Numbered from the stretch's first letter, positions 1-9,613 are shown. The stretch: 64,000 bases of DNA from Hirschia sp964351655 (GCA_964351655.1 CAYGPD010000005.1:1-64000); one strand, 5' to 3'. Translations and numbers: made by a program. Notes: generated from the letters alone by a model not told the origin.

Positions 1-45
1 TAGAATCAATTCAAAATTGAAGATCAAGTTGAATTGGGGGACAAT

Positions 46-1440
46 ATGAGATTAAAATTTCCAGAGCCAGAAATTCCAGAGGATGGTTTTTCCGGAATTG
101 ATATTTTCGGGCGTGAGAAGACCGCCGACTTTATATTGAACCTCGCGACGGGAGTTGAGGACAATATGACTCTCGCGCTAGATGCGCCATGGGGAAGTGG
201 TAAGTCATTTTTCCTAAAACAGTTTAAAAAGAAAGCTGAACAGCAGGGGTTTCCCTGTATTGTTTTCGATGCTTTCAAGAATGATATAACTGATAGTGCG
301 TTTGCTGCGATTTCAGGTGAAATTGTATCGGCGTTGAATGGTACTCAAACTGTATTAGATGATGTCAAAACGGGTTTCAAAAAAGCTGCGGCTGGAGCTG
401 GAAAACTGCTTATTAAGGGTGCTCTTAATGCAGGCGTTTCTTATGCCACCGTCGGTATCATGTCCGTAGATAATATTCAAAAACTTATGGGGGAAGCTAG
501 TGGGAAAAATGCCGCTGAGGCTGTGGCAAAGGGATTGGGCACGATGCTCAATTCAGCGTCGGAAAGCGCTATGTCTGGTTTAGTGGACGCACATGCAGAG
601 TCACAAAAGACAATATCGGACCTTCGAGACGCAGTGAAAATCGCATCGGAAAAAATGGTTGAAGAACTCGCAGAGGAGGGAGAAGAGAAAAACCCACTCA
701 AGCGCACTTTTTTCATCATCGATGAATTGGATAGGTGCCGTCCAGACTTTGCGATTGATGTGCTCGAAGTGGTGAAACATTTCTATGACGTTGAGAATAT
801 TGTCTTTATTTATTCTGCTGATTTTGAAAAATTAAATGGAGCGATTAAACAAAGATATGGAGAAGGCGTAGATCCCCAAAGGTATATCGAAAAATTTATA
901 GATATTTGGGTGCAGTTTTCTACAAGAGATATTGAGCGCGACAGAGCTATCAACTGCAAATATGTTGAATTTCTATGTAGAAACCTTCCTACGACTGAAT
1001 ATACGAGGAATTTTAGCGACCTACTAAAAGAGCATATAAACACATCATCTGTTTCTTTGAGAGAAATTCAAAAGATTTTTCAGTATTTTATGCTAGTTGC
1101 AAATAATACAACAGACGCGAATCCCCGTCCTATCCCGGCCGTTGTAGCATTGAGCTTTTTTAAGGTTTTGGCTCCCAAAGTGTATTTTAAATTAGCAAAC
1201 GGACAAATAAACTATTTGGATTTAAAGTTTGAATTTGAGCAATTTGGGATTAATTTGGAAAATGACAGGTTCTCTTTGATGGACAGCTTTCTTCGCTATT
1301 GTTTGTCAGAGGATCTAGAAAATGAAAATGATAGAGTAAAGGTGTGGAGTCGCACCTTGATAAGTTATCACATAGACAGCAGGCATATAATTGAAATTGT
1401 CGCAAATAATTTTATGGATCAATTCAAATTGCTCGAATAA
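46..1440 (+). CDS. KAP family P-loop NTPase
   Basis: Predicted ATPase of the KAP family (STAND-related P-loop NTPases, often membrane-associated; several take part in phage defence or in organising membrane complexes). A Walker A motif (APWGSGKS, about residues 47-54) and a Walker B motif (FFIIDELDRCRPD, about residues 221-233) are clear, with the long Ala/Gly-rich helical insert between them that is typical of the family. The C-terminal half is a helical region without a recognisable effector. The frame is also open from a TTG 12 nt upstream, but the ATG follows a GGGGGA ribosome site and is preferred. No partner gene is visible because the window starts here; the next gene is convergent. 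The family is certain, the role is not. Confidence 0.85.
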   Translation: MRLKFPEPEIPEDGFSGIDIFGREKTADFILNLATGVEDNMTLALDAPWGSGKSFFLKQFKKKAEQQGFPCIVFDAFKNDITDSAFAAISGEIVSALNGTQTVLDDVKTGFKKAAAGAGKLLIKGALNAGVSYATVGIMSVDNIQKLMGEASGKNAAEAVAKGLGTMLNSASESAMSGLVDAHAESQKTISDLRDAVKIASEKMVEELAEEGEEKNPLKRTFFIIDELDRCRPDFAIDVLEVVKHFYDVENIVFIYSADFEKLNGAIKQRYGEGVDPQRYIEKFIDIWVQFSTRDIERDRAINCKYVEFLCRNLPTTEYTRNFSDLLKEHINTSSVSLREIQKIFQYFMLVANNTTDANPRPIPAVVALSFFKVLAPKVYFKLANGQINYLDLKFEFEQFGINLENDRFSLMDSFLRYCLSEDLENENDRVKVWSRTLISYHIDSRHIIEIVANNFMDQFKLLE

Positions 1441-1443
1441 TTC

Positions 1444-3813
1444 CTAAGCCGCATCTACGAAACGTTCGACGACTTTTTTGATGCCGGCTTTTTCGAAGTC
1501 GACGGTGAGTTTGGTGCCGTCGATTTGTTTGATTTTGCCATAGCCAAATTTGATGTGGAAGACGCGCTGGCCAAGCTTTAGGCCGGAGGCGGCTTCGGGG
1601 TCTGAGGTGGCGACGAGGCGGCCGGATGGGTTGATGTCTGGCGGGCGTTTCTTTTGGGGCCAGTTGCCATATTGGGATTTGCCATCGGTCGTGTTGCGGG
1701 CCGCTTGGGCGCGTTTCCAGCCGGGGCTTTCATAGGTGGAGCCGCCAAAACTTTCATCACTATCAAACCGGCTTACGCCGCTAAATCCGCCTGCGGGGGC
1801 TGAATTATAGCCTGTTTCAGAGACAGCATCGACATGCTCGGGCGGTAATTCGTCGATAAAGCGGCTGGGCATGACTGATTGCCAGCGGCCAAAAATCATG
1901 CGGTTTGCCACAAAGGAAATATAGCAGCGTTCGCGCGCACGGGTAATGCCGACATAGGCGAGGCGGCGCTCTTCTTCTAAGGCTTTGACACCGCCCTCAT
2001 CAATGGAGCGTTTAGAGGGGAAAACCTCTTCTTCCCAACCGGGGAGGAAGACTTGTGGCCATTCCAAACCCTTGGCTCCGTGAAGGGTGAGGATTTGAAC
2101 TTGGTCATCTGATTCATTGCCTTGGCTGGCATCCATCACCAGCTCGACATGCTCCATAAAAGCATTGAGGCTTTCAAATTCACCCATAGCGCGGACAAGC
2201 TCTTTGAGGTTTTCAAGGCGGGTTTGCGCTTGGGGTGTTTTGTCGGCTTTGAGCATGGCGGTATAGCCGCTCTCATCAAGGATAATCTCCATAATGCGCG
2301 GGTGTTCAATCTCGCGGGCTTGGGCGCGCCAACGCTCAAGATCATTGAGGAAAGCGCGGATGCCGGAGCGGGCTTTGCCGGAAACTTCATTACCGCGCAA
2401 CATGATTTCTGCGGTGACGGTGAGCGGGCGCTGCATCTCACGGGCGACGATCTGAATTTTCTGGATAGAGGTGGCACCCACGCCGCGTTTGGGTTGGTTG
2501 ACGACGCGCTCAAAGGCAAGGTCGTCATTCTCGGAACGGATAAGGCGCAGATAGGCCATCGCGTCGCGTATCTCTGCCCGCTCGAAAAAGCGCGGCCCGC
2601 CTATAACTTTATAGGGAATGCCCAGCATGATGAAGCGTTCTTCAAACAAGCGCATTTGCCAAGAGGCACGCACCATAACAGCGCATTCAGCATACATACG
2701 GCCAGAGGCGCGCCAGCTTTCAATGTCTTCTCCGATGAGGCGTGCTTCAGCTTCGCCATCCCAGAGGCCGCGCACTTTGACTAAATCACCGTCTTCATCA
2801 GTGGTGTGCAATGTTTTGCCAAGGCGGTCTTGGTTGGCTTTGATGAGGTGGGATGCACATGCAAGGATGCGGGCTGTGGAGCGGTAGTTGCGCTCTAACC
2901 GGATGGTTTTTGCGCCCGGAAAGTCTTTCTCGAAACGCAAGATATTGTCCACCTCCGCGCCGCGCCAGCCATAGATGGATTGGTCATCATCGCCCACACA
3001 GCAAATGTTTCCTGTGCCTTGAGCTAGCAATCGCAACCAGAGATATTGAGCCACGTTTGTATCTTGGTACTCATCTACGAGGATATATTTGAAACGCGCA
3101 TGATATTCCGCCAACACATCGGGATTGTTTTGGAATATGGAGATGCAATGGAGGAGAAGGTCGCCAAAGTCACACGCATTGAGGACAGCTAAGCGTGCTT
3201 GGTAGGTTTTATAAATCTCGATGCCGCGCCCATTGGCAAATTCATGGCCTTCACCTGCGGGGACACGGTCTGGCAAAATCGCGCGGTTTTTCCAGCTATC
3301 AATCAGCCCCGCCATAAAGCGCGGTGTCCAGCGTTTCGTGTCGATATTTTCTGCTTCGATGATTTGCTTGAGCAAACGCAATTGATCATCTGTGTCGATA
3401 ATGGTGAAGGAGTTTTCAAGGCCCACTAATTCAGCGTGACGGCGCAGGATTTTCGACGAGACGGAGTGGAATGTGCCTAGCCAGCTTAACGATTGGGATT
3501 CGTCACCGATGAGCTTTTCGGCACGCTCTCGCATTTCGCGTGCGGCTTTGTTGGTGAAGGTCACGGTGAGGGTTTGGGAGGCCCATGCTTTGCGTTGATT
3601 GAGGATATGAGCAAGGCGGGTGGTGAGCACGCGGGTTTTGCCTGTACCTGCACCTGCGAGGACAAGGAGAGCGCCATCAGTGGTTTCCACAGCTTCGCGT
3701 TGCTCTGCGTTTAACCCTTCCAGATAGTCCGCTTCACGCGCTGGCATATTGGGGGGACGGGCCATTGCGCGCTGGGAAATTGGCAGATCATCAAAATCGT
3801 CTGAATGGCTCAT
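1444..3813 (-). CDS. uvrD: UvrD/PcrA-type ATP-dependent DNA helicase
   Basis: Superfamily 1A 3'-5' DNA helicase acting in nucleotide excision and mismatch repair and in clearing recombination intermediates. Visible motifs: Q-motif region LNAEQREAV, Walker A AGAGTGKT, motif II VDEYQDTN, motif III GDDDQSIYGWRGA, motif IV RLERNYRS, and the late motif LTLHGAKGLEW. The C-terminus ends in a small basic beta domain (GQRVFHIKFGYGKI) like the Tudor-like tail of PcrA/UvrD that contacts RNA polymerase. The start chosen is the ATG giving MSHSDDFDD, since the 26 upstream codons look like untranslated sequence. It makes about 789 residues, normal for the family. Its end faces the end of the KAP gene with 3 nt between them. 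Confidence 0.95.
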   Translation of the reverse strand: MSHSDDFDDLPISQRAMARPPNMPAREADYLEGLNAEQREAVETTDGALLVLAGAGTGKTRVLTTRLAHILNQRKAWASQTLTVTFTNKAAREMRERAEKLIGDESQSLSWLGTFHSVSSKILRRHAELVGLENSFTIIDTDDQLRLLKQIIEAENIDTKRWTPRFMAGLIDSWKNRAILPDRVPAGEGHEFANGRGIEIYKTYQARLAVLNACDFGDLLLHCISIFQNNPDVLAEYHARFKYILVDEYQDTNVAQYLWLRLLAQGTGNICCVGDDDQSIYGWRGAEVDNILRFEKDFPGAKTIRLERNYRSTARILACASHLIKANQDRLGKTLHTTDEDGDLVKVRGLWDGEAEARLIGEDIESWRASGRMYAECAVMVRASWQMRLFEERFIMLGIPYKVIGGPRFFERAEIRDAMAYLRLIRSENDDLAFERVVNQPKRGVGATSIQKIQIVAREMQRPLTVTAEIMLRGNEVSGKARSGIRAFLNDLERWRAQAREIEHPRIMEIILDESGYTAMLKADKTPQAQTRLENLKELVRAMGEFESLNAFMEHVELVMDASQGNESDDQVQILTLHGAKGLEWPQVFLPGWEEEVFPSKRSIDEGGVKALEEERRLAYVGITRARERCYISFVANRMIFGRWQSVMPSRFIDELPPEHVDAVSETGYNSAPAGGFSGVSRFDSDESFGGSTYESPGWKRAQAARNTTDGKSQYGNWPQKKRPPDINPSGRLVATSDPEAASGLKLGQRVFHIKFGYGKIKQIDGTKLTVDFEKAGIKKVVERFVDAA

Positions 3814-4016
3814 CTGTGGCTCTTCACGTCTGGGAATATGGGGTGCGACTAACCTTATTGCACGCACAAACAGGGGCAACACGATTCGCATTTTGTTCTA
3901 TAGTAAACAAGTGGGGAGAATGAGGAAAGGGGGCAAGGGCAGATCAAGGCAGATTGCGCATATGTATATTATATGATTATTTGAGGAATGCGCTATAATT
4001 TTATGGGGAATTGGAT

Positions 4017-4922
4017 ATGTCTACTTTCAATTGGTGCCGCCGATTTGTGTTGAGTCTTTGTGTAAGTGTTGCGCTCGCTGGATGTGCAGGCGGGGGGATG
4101 CAGCGTGCCCCAGTTCAAGTGGTTTTGCTGGGCGGGCAATCAAATATGGTGGGCGCTGGCGATTATGATGAGATAGATGAACAAACACGTGCACGCATTG
4201 AGGCTGTTTCCGAGCGTGTGTTTTATAGTCTTGACCCTGGTCCGGTTCGTCAGCTGACATATACGCCCAATAAGCCGAGCGAAAAATATCAGTTCACGAA
4301 ACGTTTTGGACCTGAAATCATGATCGGAGTGACACTGGCTGAGGCATATCCTGACAAGGAATTCTTATTGGTGAAAACGGCGCAAGGTGGAACAGCTTTA
4401 TATGGGGCATGGAACCCTGATTGGAGCGCTGAGAAAGCTGAAGAAGTTGAAAACACAGAGCTGAAACGTACAACGCCATTTTACGCAAAACATATAGCTC
4501 ATACAAAGAAAGCGCTGGCATATTTAAAGCAAGCTGGAAAAGCATATGAGGTTGTGGGTGTTGCATGGATGCAGGGCGAGAATGACGCCGCTAAGGAAGT
4601 GTCTTCGCGTAGCTATGCTGCAAACCTTAAAAACCTAATTTCCAGTTATCGCAGAGATATGGAGGCACCGGAAATGGTGTTTGTCGCGGGGCAGATCAAT
4701 TCGCATTATGGACGTTTTGCCGAAGGGCCAGAAATGGTGAGAGGAGCGATGCTTGAGGTTGAAGCTCAGGATAAGAATATTGCCATTGTGAGAACCCGAG
4801 CAGATGCGCCATGGACCGATTTTCCCAAGCATGATGATCAGGTGCATTACAATACACAAGGCCAGCTTAATTTAGGAACAGCTTTAGGCGAAAAACTTGT
4901 GGCTTTGCTAAACGCTCAATAA
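4017..4922 (+). CDS. SASA-domain (sialate O-acetylesterase-like) lipoprotein
   Basis: Probable exported carbohydrate esterase of the SGNH-related SASA family (PF03629). The N-terminus is a lipoprotein signal with lipobox LAGC (Cys at about residue 24), so the protein should be membrane-anchored. The block GGQSNMVG carries the nucleophilic Ser, WMQGENDA is the usual second block, and DDQVHYN near the C-terminus supplies the Asp/His pair. ATG at 4017 is used because it follows a GGGGAA site; a TTG two codons upstream is possible. The gene is convergent with the CLC gene and overlaps its end by 7 nt. The substrate, acetylated sugars in the envelope or imported glycans, cannot be read from the sequence. 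Confidence 0.82.
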   Translation: MSTFNWCRRFVLSLCVSVALAGCAGGGMQRAPVQVVLLGGQSNMVGAGDYDEIDEQTRARIEAVSERVFYSLDPGPVRQLTYTPNKPSEKYQFTKRFGPEIMIGVTLAEAYPDKEFLLVKTAQGGTALYGAWNPDWSAEKAEEVENTELKRTTPFYAKHIAHTKKALAYLKQAGKAYEVVGVAWMQGENDAAKEVSSRSYAANLKNLISSYRRDMEAPEMVFVAGQINSHYGRFAEGPEMVRGAMLEVEAQDKNIAIVRTRADAPWTDFPKHDDQVHYNTQGQLNLGTALGEKLVALLNAQ

Positions 4923-6304
4923 TTCTGGCGCATGCGCATTTTCACTTGGCGCTCAAACAGGGCTCCGCCGCGAGATTGGACAAGCACTGTTGCTAGTGAG
5001 ACAGCGACAAGGGAGGCGGCGGCGGTCTCATAAGATGAGGTCAATTCAAACACGATAAGCGTTGTGGATACGGGTGCCCCGAGCACAGCGCCCGATACAG
5101 CGCCCATGCCGACAATTGTGTAAAATACCATGCCAGATTCCGCGTCGCCTGTTATCCAGCCGTAAAAGGTACCAAAAGCGCCGCCAATCATTGCACCCAC
5201 ATAAATAGAGGGTGAGAAGACGCCGCTGCCAAAGCGTGCGCCAAGGCAAAGGGCAGTAGCAGCCAGTTTGGCAAACACAAGGATCAACATGAAGAGCGCA
5301 CCATAGCCACCTGCTAACGCGGCGGCTGTGCTTTCATATCCAACCCCTAATACTTGCGGGAATGCAACCGCGAACATGCCCAAGGCAAGGCCGCCAAAAG
5401 GGGGAAGTATCCAAACCGGAAGGTGGAAATGCTTGGCAAGGTTTTCACCAGTTTCTGGTGCCTTTGACCAGAGCCAGATCATGACCATAGCAAGCCCTGC
5501 AGAAACGAGTCCCATGAGCGGTGTGCCGAGGAAAAGCATCACGCTCGGATCTTCGATAATGGTGGACATAAAGACGGGCTGATTGCCAAAATTATCGCGC
5601 GCAAGAAGTGCGGCGACAACAGAGGCCACAGCCACTGGGCCAATATCCACAATGCGATAACGCTGAAGGATCACTTCACGGGCAAACAACACTCCCGCAA
5701 GCGGGGCATGGAAAGAGGCCGAAACAGCTGCGGCGGCACCACAGCCAAGGAGAGTGCGTACATTGCGCATATCCAATTTAAGCCAATGTGTTCCCACACG
5801 GGCAAGCATAGCACCCATATGGACGGCTGGCCCCTCTCGTCCCGTTGATGCGCCTGATCCAAGTGCGATTGTGGAGATGGCGACTGAGAGCAGGCCTTCT
5901 TTTAGGTTTAACCCTGATTTTGCGATACGGTTTGGATAGCGGCGGGCTTTGATTACATCGGGAATACCAAAGGGACGAGGATTATCACCCATGCCAATTT
6001 TGCTGCCCAACCATAGCAATAGCCCAACAATACACCCTCCGACCAAAGGCGCTGCGATAATGTTAAGTGGTGGAAGGCTGGCGGCAGCCGAAGATAGGTT
6101 TTCGTGTTTTGCCTGAAAGAAAACAAACTCACCAAATTCAATTGCTAAGCGCAATCCGATGACAGCCCAGCCCACGACAAAGCCAATAATTGCAGCGATA
6201 ATCCATAATTGCAGCGCAATGGGCCAGCGTTTTCGCAAGAAAACGAGAGCCTTTTTAAAGGGTGATTTTGCTTTTGTGGATGGAGTCGTATTGGGCTTGG
6301 TCAT
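4916..6304 (-). CDS. CLC family chloride channel/transporter
   Basis: Integral membrane CLC protein with about ten or more hydrophobic segments and the family signatures GREGPAVH (external gating Glu) and GSGVFSPSIYVGA (helix N). The Ser-region block reads RPFGIPDV where ClC-ec1 has GSGIP. Helix H reads GVLFAREVI, so the position of the internal proton Glu of ClC-ec1 (E203, second Glu of IIEEM) holds Val, as in CLC channels. The protein ends shortly after the last membrane helix with no CBS domains. ATG at 6304 is preferred over a GTG six codons upstream; neither has a strong ribosome site. It stands alone between an OYE gene and the SASA lipoprotein. Confidence 0.93.
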   Translation of the reverse strand: MTKPNTTPSTKAKSPFKKALVFLRKRWPIALQLWIIAAIIGFVVGWAVIGLRLAIEFGEFVFFQAKHENLSSAAASLPPLNIIAAPLVGGCIVGLLLWLGSKIGMGDNPRPFGIPDVIKARRYPNRIAKSGLNLKEGLLSVAISTIALGSGASTGREGPAVHMGAMLARVGTHWLKLDMRNVRTLLGCGAAAAVSASFHAPLAGVLFAREVILQRYRIVDIGPVAVASVVAALLARDNFGNQPVFMSTIIEDPSVMLFLGTPLMGLVSAGLAMVMIWLWSKAPETGENLAKHFHLPVWILPPFGGLALGMFAVAFPQVLGVGYESTAAALAGGYGALFMLILVFAKLAATALCLGARFGSGVFSPSIYVGAMIGGAFGTFYGWITGDAESGMVFYTIVGMGAVSGAVLGAPVSTTLIVFELTSSYETAAASLVAVSLATVLVQSRGGALFERQVKMRMRQNY

Positions 6305-6389
6305 GCAATTAGTTAGATGCACTCAAACTAGCTTGCGTCAACCATTGAGCCTCGCCCTGAAAGACTTTTTTACATTTTGGGGAAGTGGC

Positions 6390-6432
6390 AAGGCCCTGAA
6401 CCGAGGTTGTGCTAGCGAGGGTTCAGAGCCTT
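6390..6432 (-). terminator. Long imperfect hairpin after the OYE gene
   Basis: Arms at 6390-6402 and 6420-6432 pair over 13 positions with one mismatch (AAGGCCCTGAACC with GGTTCAGAGCCTT). It lies just downstream of the minus-strand OYE gene and upstream of the CLC gene. There is no U-tract on the minus strand, so it may be a 3'-end stabilising or weakly terminating hairpin rather than a classic intrinsic terminator. Confidence 0.5.
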
Positions 6433-6444
6433 GGGATTTAGAGG

Positions 6445-7563
6445 TTAGTAAAGCGTTTTCAAAGCGTCCTTATCAAAGGCGAGCAATTGACTTGTTTGAT
6501 TGTTCTTAATTTTGCTTGCCCAATCTGGGTCTTTTAGCAGGGCGCGCCCAATAGCGACCATGTCAAACTCATCGCGTTCGAGACGTTCAAGCAGGTTTTT
6601 CATATTTGCAGCTCCATCGCCCGCTGTTTCACCGGCGAATGTGGAGATGAAATCATTGTCCAAGCTTACAGAGCCGACGGTGATGGTCGGTAGTCCGGTG
6701 AGTTTTTTAGACCAGCCTGCAAGGTTTAGCCCGTCTTTTCCATCAATATCGGGATATTCAGCTTCCCAGAAACGACGTTGGCTGGCGTGAATAATATCAA
6801 TGCCTGCATCTACGAGTGCACCGAGGAATTTTTCCAATTCTTGAGGGGTGTGTGCAAGCTTTGCATCATATGCAAAAGGCTTAAATTGGGACCAGCGGAA
6901 AATGATCGGCATTTCATTTCCAACAGCGGCGCGTACTTGTTTGATAACTTCGGTCGCGAAAGTTGTACGGCCAACAAGGTCTCCGCCATATTTATCGTCG
7001 CGCTTATTGGTTTGATCCCAAAAGAAATTATCGATGAGATAGCCGTGTGCACCGTGAATTTCGACTGTGTCAAAACCAAGTTCTTTTGCATCACGTGCTG
7101 CATCTGCGTAGGCGGCAACCATGTCGGCGATGTCTTCTTGGGTGGGTGTGTAGTTGAGTTTGGTGCCATCATGCATGATGCCTGAAGGGCTGTCGGAATT
7201 TGCTTCAGGGAAATGGCCGCTTCCTTCAGCGCGCGCGGCACCTTGGTGCCAGATCTGGGGGGCCATTTTACCACCTTCAGCGTGGACGGCATCAATAACG
7301 TTTTTCCATCCAGCGAGAGGCTTTTCACCGTAGAATAAGGGATAATTTTCATTTTCACCTGCACTTGGGCGGCGGATAAGTGTGCCTTCTGAGATGATTA
7401 AGCCAACATCAGCAGCCGCGCGGCGGGCATAATAGTCTGCCACATTTTGATCTGGGACACCTTTGGGGCTGAAGGCGCGTGTCATCGGAGCCATGACGAT
7501 GCGATTGGAGAGGTTCAAGTTTTTGACGGCAAACGGTCGAAAGAGGGCGGATGTGTCAGTCAT
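6445..7563 (-). CDS. Old Yellow Enzyme family alkene reductase (NemA-like)
   Basis: FMN-dependent ene-reductase of the NADH:flavin oxidoreductase/NADH oxidase family, reducing activated C=C bonds of enals, enones, maleimides or nitro compounds with NAD(P)H. The TIM-barrel landmarks are present: N-terminal NRIVMAPMTRAF, ISEGT for FMN, QIWHQGA, VEIHGAHGYLIDNFF with the substrate-binding His pair region, and GRALLKDPDW near the C-terminus. The 372 residues are usual for the family. ATG at 7563 has an AAAGGAA site about 9 nt upstream. No regulator adjoins it, unlike the second OYE at 28.7-29.8 kb. The physiological substrate is unknown. Confidence 0.92.
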   Translation of the reverse strand: MTDTSALFRPFAVKNLNLSNRIVMAPMTRAFSPKGVPDQNVADYYARRAAADVGLIISEGTLIRRPSAGENENYPLFYGEKPLAGWKNVIDAVHAEGGKMAPQIWHQGAARAEGSGHFPEANSDSPSGIMHDGTKLNYTPTQEDIADMVAAYADAARDAKELGFDTVEIHGAHGYLIDNFFWDQTNKRDDKYGGDLVGRTTFATEVIKQVRAAVGNEMPIIFRWSQFKPFAYDAKLAHTPQELEKFLGALVDAGIDIIHASQRRFWEAEYPDIDGKDGLNLAGWSKKLTGLPTITVGSVSLDNDFISTFAGETAGDGAANMKNLLERLERDEFDMVAIGRALLKDPDWASKIKNNQTSQLLAFDKDALKTLY

Positions 7564-7769
7564 TGCAATGATTCCTTTGCGTGTTCTCTAGTCTAAGTGG
7601 GATGACGCTAAGGGAAGCCAAGTTTTTAAATCCAATATAAGTTATCACTCAAATTTATTGTGTCTGTGGCTCTCGCTAAATATGCGTATTCATTGCATGT
7701 TCATGTCTTGGGGTGCCTCCTTATAATGAGGGCGGCTTGGGGTGAGGTTAGGAATGCAGGGTGCGGATA

Positions 7770-8963
7770 ATGCTGAAACTTTTGACCAAATGCGCTGGAG
7801 GACTGCTTAGTGTTCTCGCCTTGAGCAATTGTGCTTCACCTGGGCTGGATTACACCGTCGCCGAACCTGCATATAACACAGAAGCTGCGAAGCTAAGAGA
7901 TGTGGCTGTAATGGGGTTTGGTGGTCCGCATGGTCATGCGTTTACCTCAAGTCTTGATGGCATGCTGCGCGCGGCGACGTTTGAAGGTTATCCGTGGTTT
8001 CAAGTTTCTCCGTATCGCTCTCAATCGGGTGGTTGGGGTGGTTCCCTTGGTGAAGCACGGCGGATGGGGAATGATTTGGGCGTGTCTGGGGTTTGGTATG
8101 GGGAAGTGGATTCACGTAGCTCAATATCGCCGCCATTTCGGGAAACTCACTCTCGATGTGTAGAATGGAATGACGATAAGAAATGTATCGTGCGCGCTGA
8201 TTATCATGTGGAGTGTTTTGATATACGCGCTGAAGTGCATGTGCATGCTTTGCTGGCGGATGTGCGCGGGGGATATATCGCTGCAGATGAACGCATGAGT
8301 GATCAAGATAGCGACCGTGTTTGCCGTGAGGCAGTACATTATCAATCTACCGGAAAAGGGCGCGGCAAAGATGATCGCCGTAATCACACCCCTTATCCAT
8401 CTCACTACGGATCAGGATTTGGCGGCGGATATGGACATGATTTCTGGGAAGCGCAGGAGCGTGGTCATAGAATGGAGCGCCGTTTAGTCGCTCAACAAGC
8501 TTCGCGTCTGCGTCGTGTGATCGCACCATATGAGCGCACCTCACGCGCCTATCTTATGGAAGTGCCAAGCTTGCCCTATATGGATTTGGTCAACGGGTTT
8601 GATACAGCGCTATCAGCGGCAAAAAACGGCAATAATCTAATGTCGTGTCGTCAGTTTGAAGATATGTCAGTTCAATTTCCAGATGATGCTTCCTTGATGT
8701 TTAATTTAGGGGCATGCGCGGAAATGTTTGGCGAGTTAGACGATGCAATGCGCTTGTACCAGCAAGCCAATGATCTTGCTGGGCCGATGCCAGATGAAGA
8801 TTTCACCAAACTTTATCAAAAAGCCTTTAAGCGCGTGAGTGATTTACAGCTTAATCAGGTTTATCTTGAACGTCAGCTAGATGATGTCAGTGCAGAAGAA
8901 GACTGGCCAGAGGATGATACACTTGAGGATGACGCATTAGCTGGCGGTGCTCCGTCAAGTTAG
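7770..8963 (+). CDS. Lipoprotein of unknown function with TPR-like C-terminus
   Basis: Not recognised as a named family. The N-terminus is a lipoprotein signal with lipobox LSNC (Cys at about residue 21). The middle is rich in charged and aromatic residues with several Cys, and a Gly/His-rich stretch (around residues 205-230) precedes a long helix. The last quarter contains a tetratricopeptide-like unit (LMFNLGACAEMFGELDDAMR) followed by an acidic tail. ATG at 7770 is chosen over GTG at 7761, as it keeps the AGGG ribosome site. The layout resembles lipoproteins that bundle a stress-related beta domain with a TPR, but that is only inference. It is monocistronic. Confidence 0.6.
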   Translation: MLKLLTKCAGGLLSVLALSNCASPGLDYTVAEPAYNTEAAKLRDVAVMGFGGPHGHAFTSSLDGMLRAATFEGYPWFQVSPYRSQSGGWGGSLGEARRMGNDLGVSGVWYGEVDSRSSISPPFRETHSRCVEWNDDKKCIVRADYHVECFDIRAEVHVHALLADVRGGYIAADERMSDQDSDRVCREAVHYQSTGKGRGKDDRRNHTPYPSHYGSGFGGGYGHDFWEAQERGHRMERRLVAQQASRLRRVIAPYERTSRAYLMEVPSLPYMDLVNGFDTALSAAKNGNNLMSCRQFEDMSVQFPDDASLMFNLGACAEMFGELDDAMRLYQQANDLAGPMPDEDFTKLYQKAFKRVSDLQLNQVYLERQLDDVSAEEDWPEDDTLEDDALAGGAPSS

Positions 8964-8995
8964 GTAACTGCTTGCAAGGATTAGGAAAGACCCTT

Positions 8996-9181
8996 TTATG
9001 ATTTTGGGTCGTCTAGCTTTTTGTTTTCAAGCTCTTTTTTTGCTTTTTCATCGCTCGCTTTTATGAGATTTTTCTCGATTTTTGTTGCGCCAAACAGGAC
9101 GCGGTTTTCTTTAGCTTGCTGTTTTTGAGCAGCTTTTGCTTTCTCTTTGCGAAATTTATTGAGGCTGATTGGTTCGACCAT
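8996..9181 (-). CDS. DUF4169 family small protein
   Basis: Small basic protein of 61 residues with the layout of DUF4169, a family of short alphaproteobacterial proteins: MVEPISLNKFRKEKAKA at the start, ENRVLFGATKIEKN in the middle and ENKKLDDPKS at the end. It is almost wholly helical and highly charged, with no signal peptide or membrane segment. Function is unknown. It is divergent from the small membrane protein that follows. Confidence 0.75.
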   Translation of the reverse strand: MVEPISLNKFRKEKAKAAQKQQAKENRVLFGATKIEKNLIKASDEKAKKELENKKLDDPKS

Positions 9182-9241
9182 TTACAACTCTGAATATATT
9201 TGGTGTGATTTGCACTTGCAGTGTGCAAGCGGAGTTGGGGA

Positions 9242-9580
9242 ATGCCAAGCGAAAAATCAAAAAATAATTTTGTTCCAGAGTTTGGACCCAATGGCGCGGT
9301 TATGAACAGTCCGCAGATGACGGATGAAGTGCGAGATAAAATCAAAAACCCGGGGTTGGGCCAAAAGGTTGGCGAAGGGCGTACTGTTTTTGCACTGATG
9401 TTTATTGCTATTATTTTTACAAAATATGGCTATGAAATCGCAAAGCGCTATCCAAATGTGAGCGAAGAGCGGGTCGATTTTCTTTTTTTGGCTGCGTGTG
9501 CAATTTTGACATTGTTTGGTGCGGCAGAGTTTTGCTGGCGGCGCTATGTGCGTAACAAAAAACGCGCCAATCAAAACTGA
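9242..9580 (+). CDS. Small two-helix membrane protein, unknown function
   Basis: Hypothetical protein of about 112 residues. Two hydrophobic segments, VFALMFIAIIF and DFLFLAACAILTLFGAAEF, are separated by a short polar loop (KYGYEIAKRYPNVSEERV); the tail is basic. ATG at 9242 follows a GGAG site by 7 nt and is preferred over the GTG seven codons upstream. It starts about 60 nt from the divergent DUF4169 gene, so the two may share a promoter region. No family was recognised. Confidence 0.55.
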   Translation: MPSEKSKNNFVPEFGPNGAVMNSPQMTDEVRDKIKNPGLGQKVGEGRTVFALMFIAIIFTKYGYEIAKRYPNVSEERVDFLFLAACAILTLFGAAEFCWRRYVRNKKRANQN

Positions 9581-9600
9581 TCAGCGCGTTTAATTTGTTG
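9560..9600 (+). terminator. Intrinsic terminator overlapping the gene end
   Basis: AAACGCGC (9560-9567) pairs with GCGCGTTT (9584-9591) and is followed by a T-rich stretch. The left arm lies in the last codons of the small membrane protein. Confidence 0.55.
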
Positions 9601-9613
9601 CTTAGATACTGCG

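Noticed and set aside
2122..2784. Long open frame of about 220 codons on the plus strand inside the uvrD gene
   Set aside because: It lies wholly opposite clear helicase motifs and shows no domain or ribosome site; it is a shadow frame.
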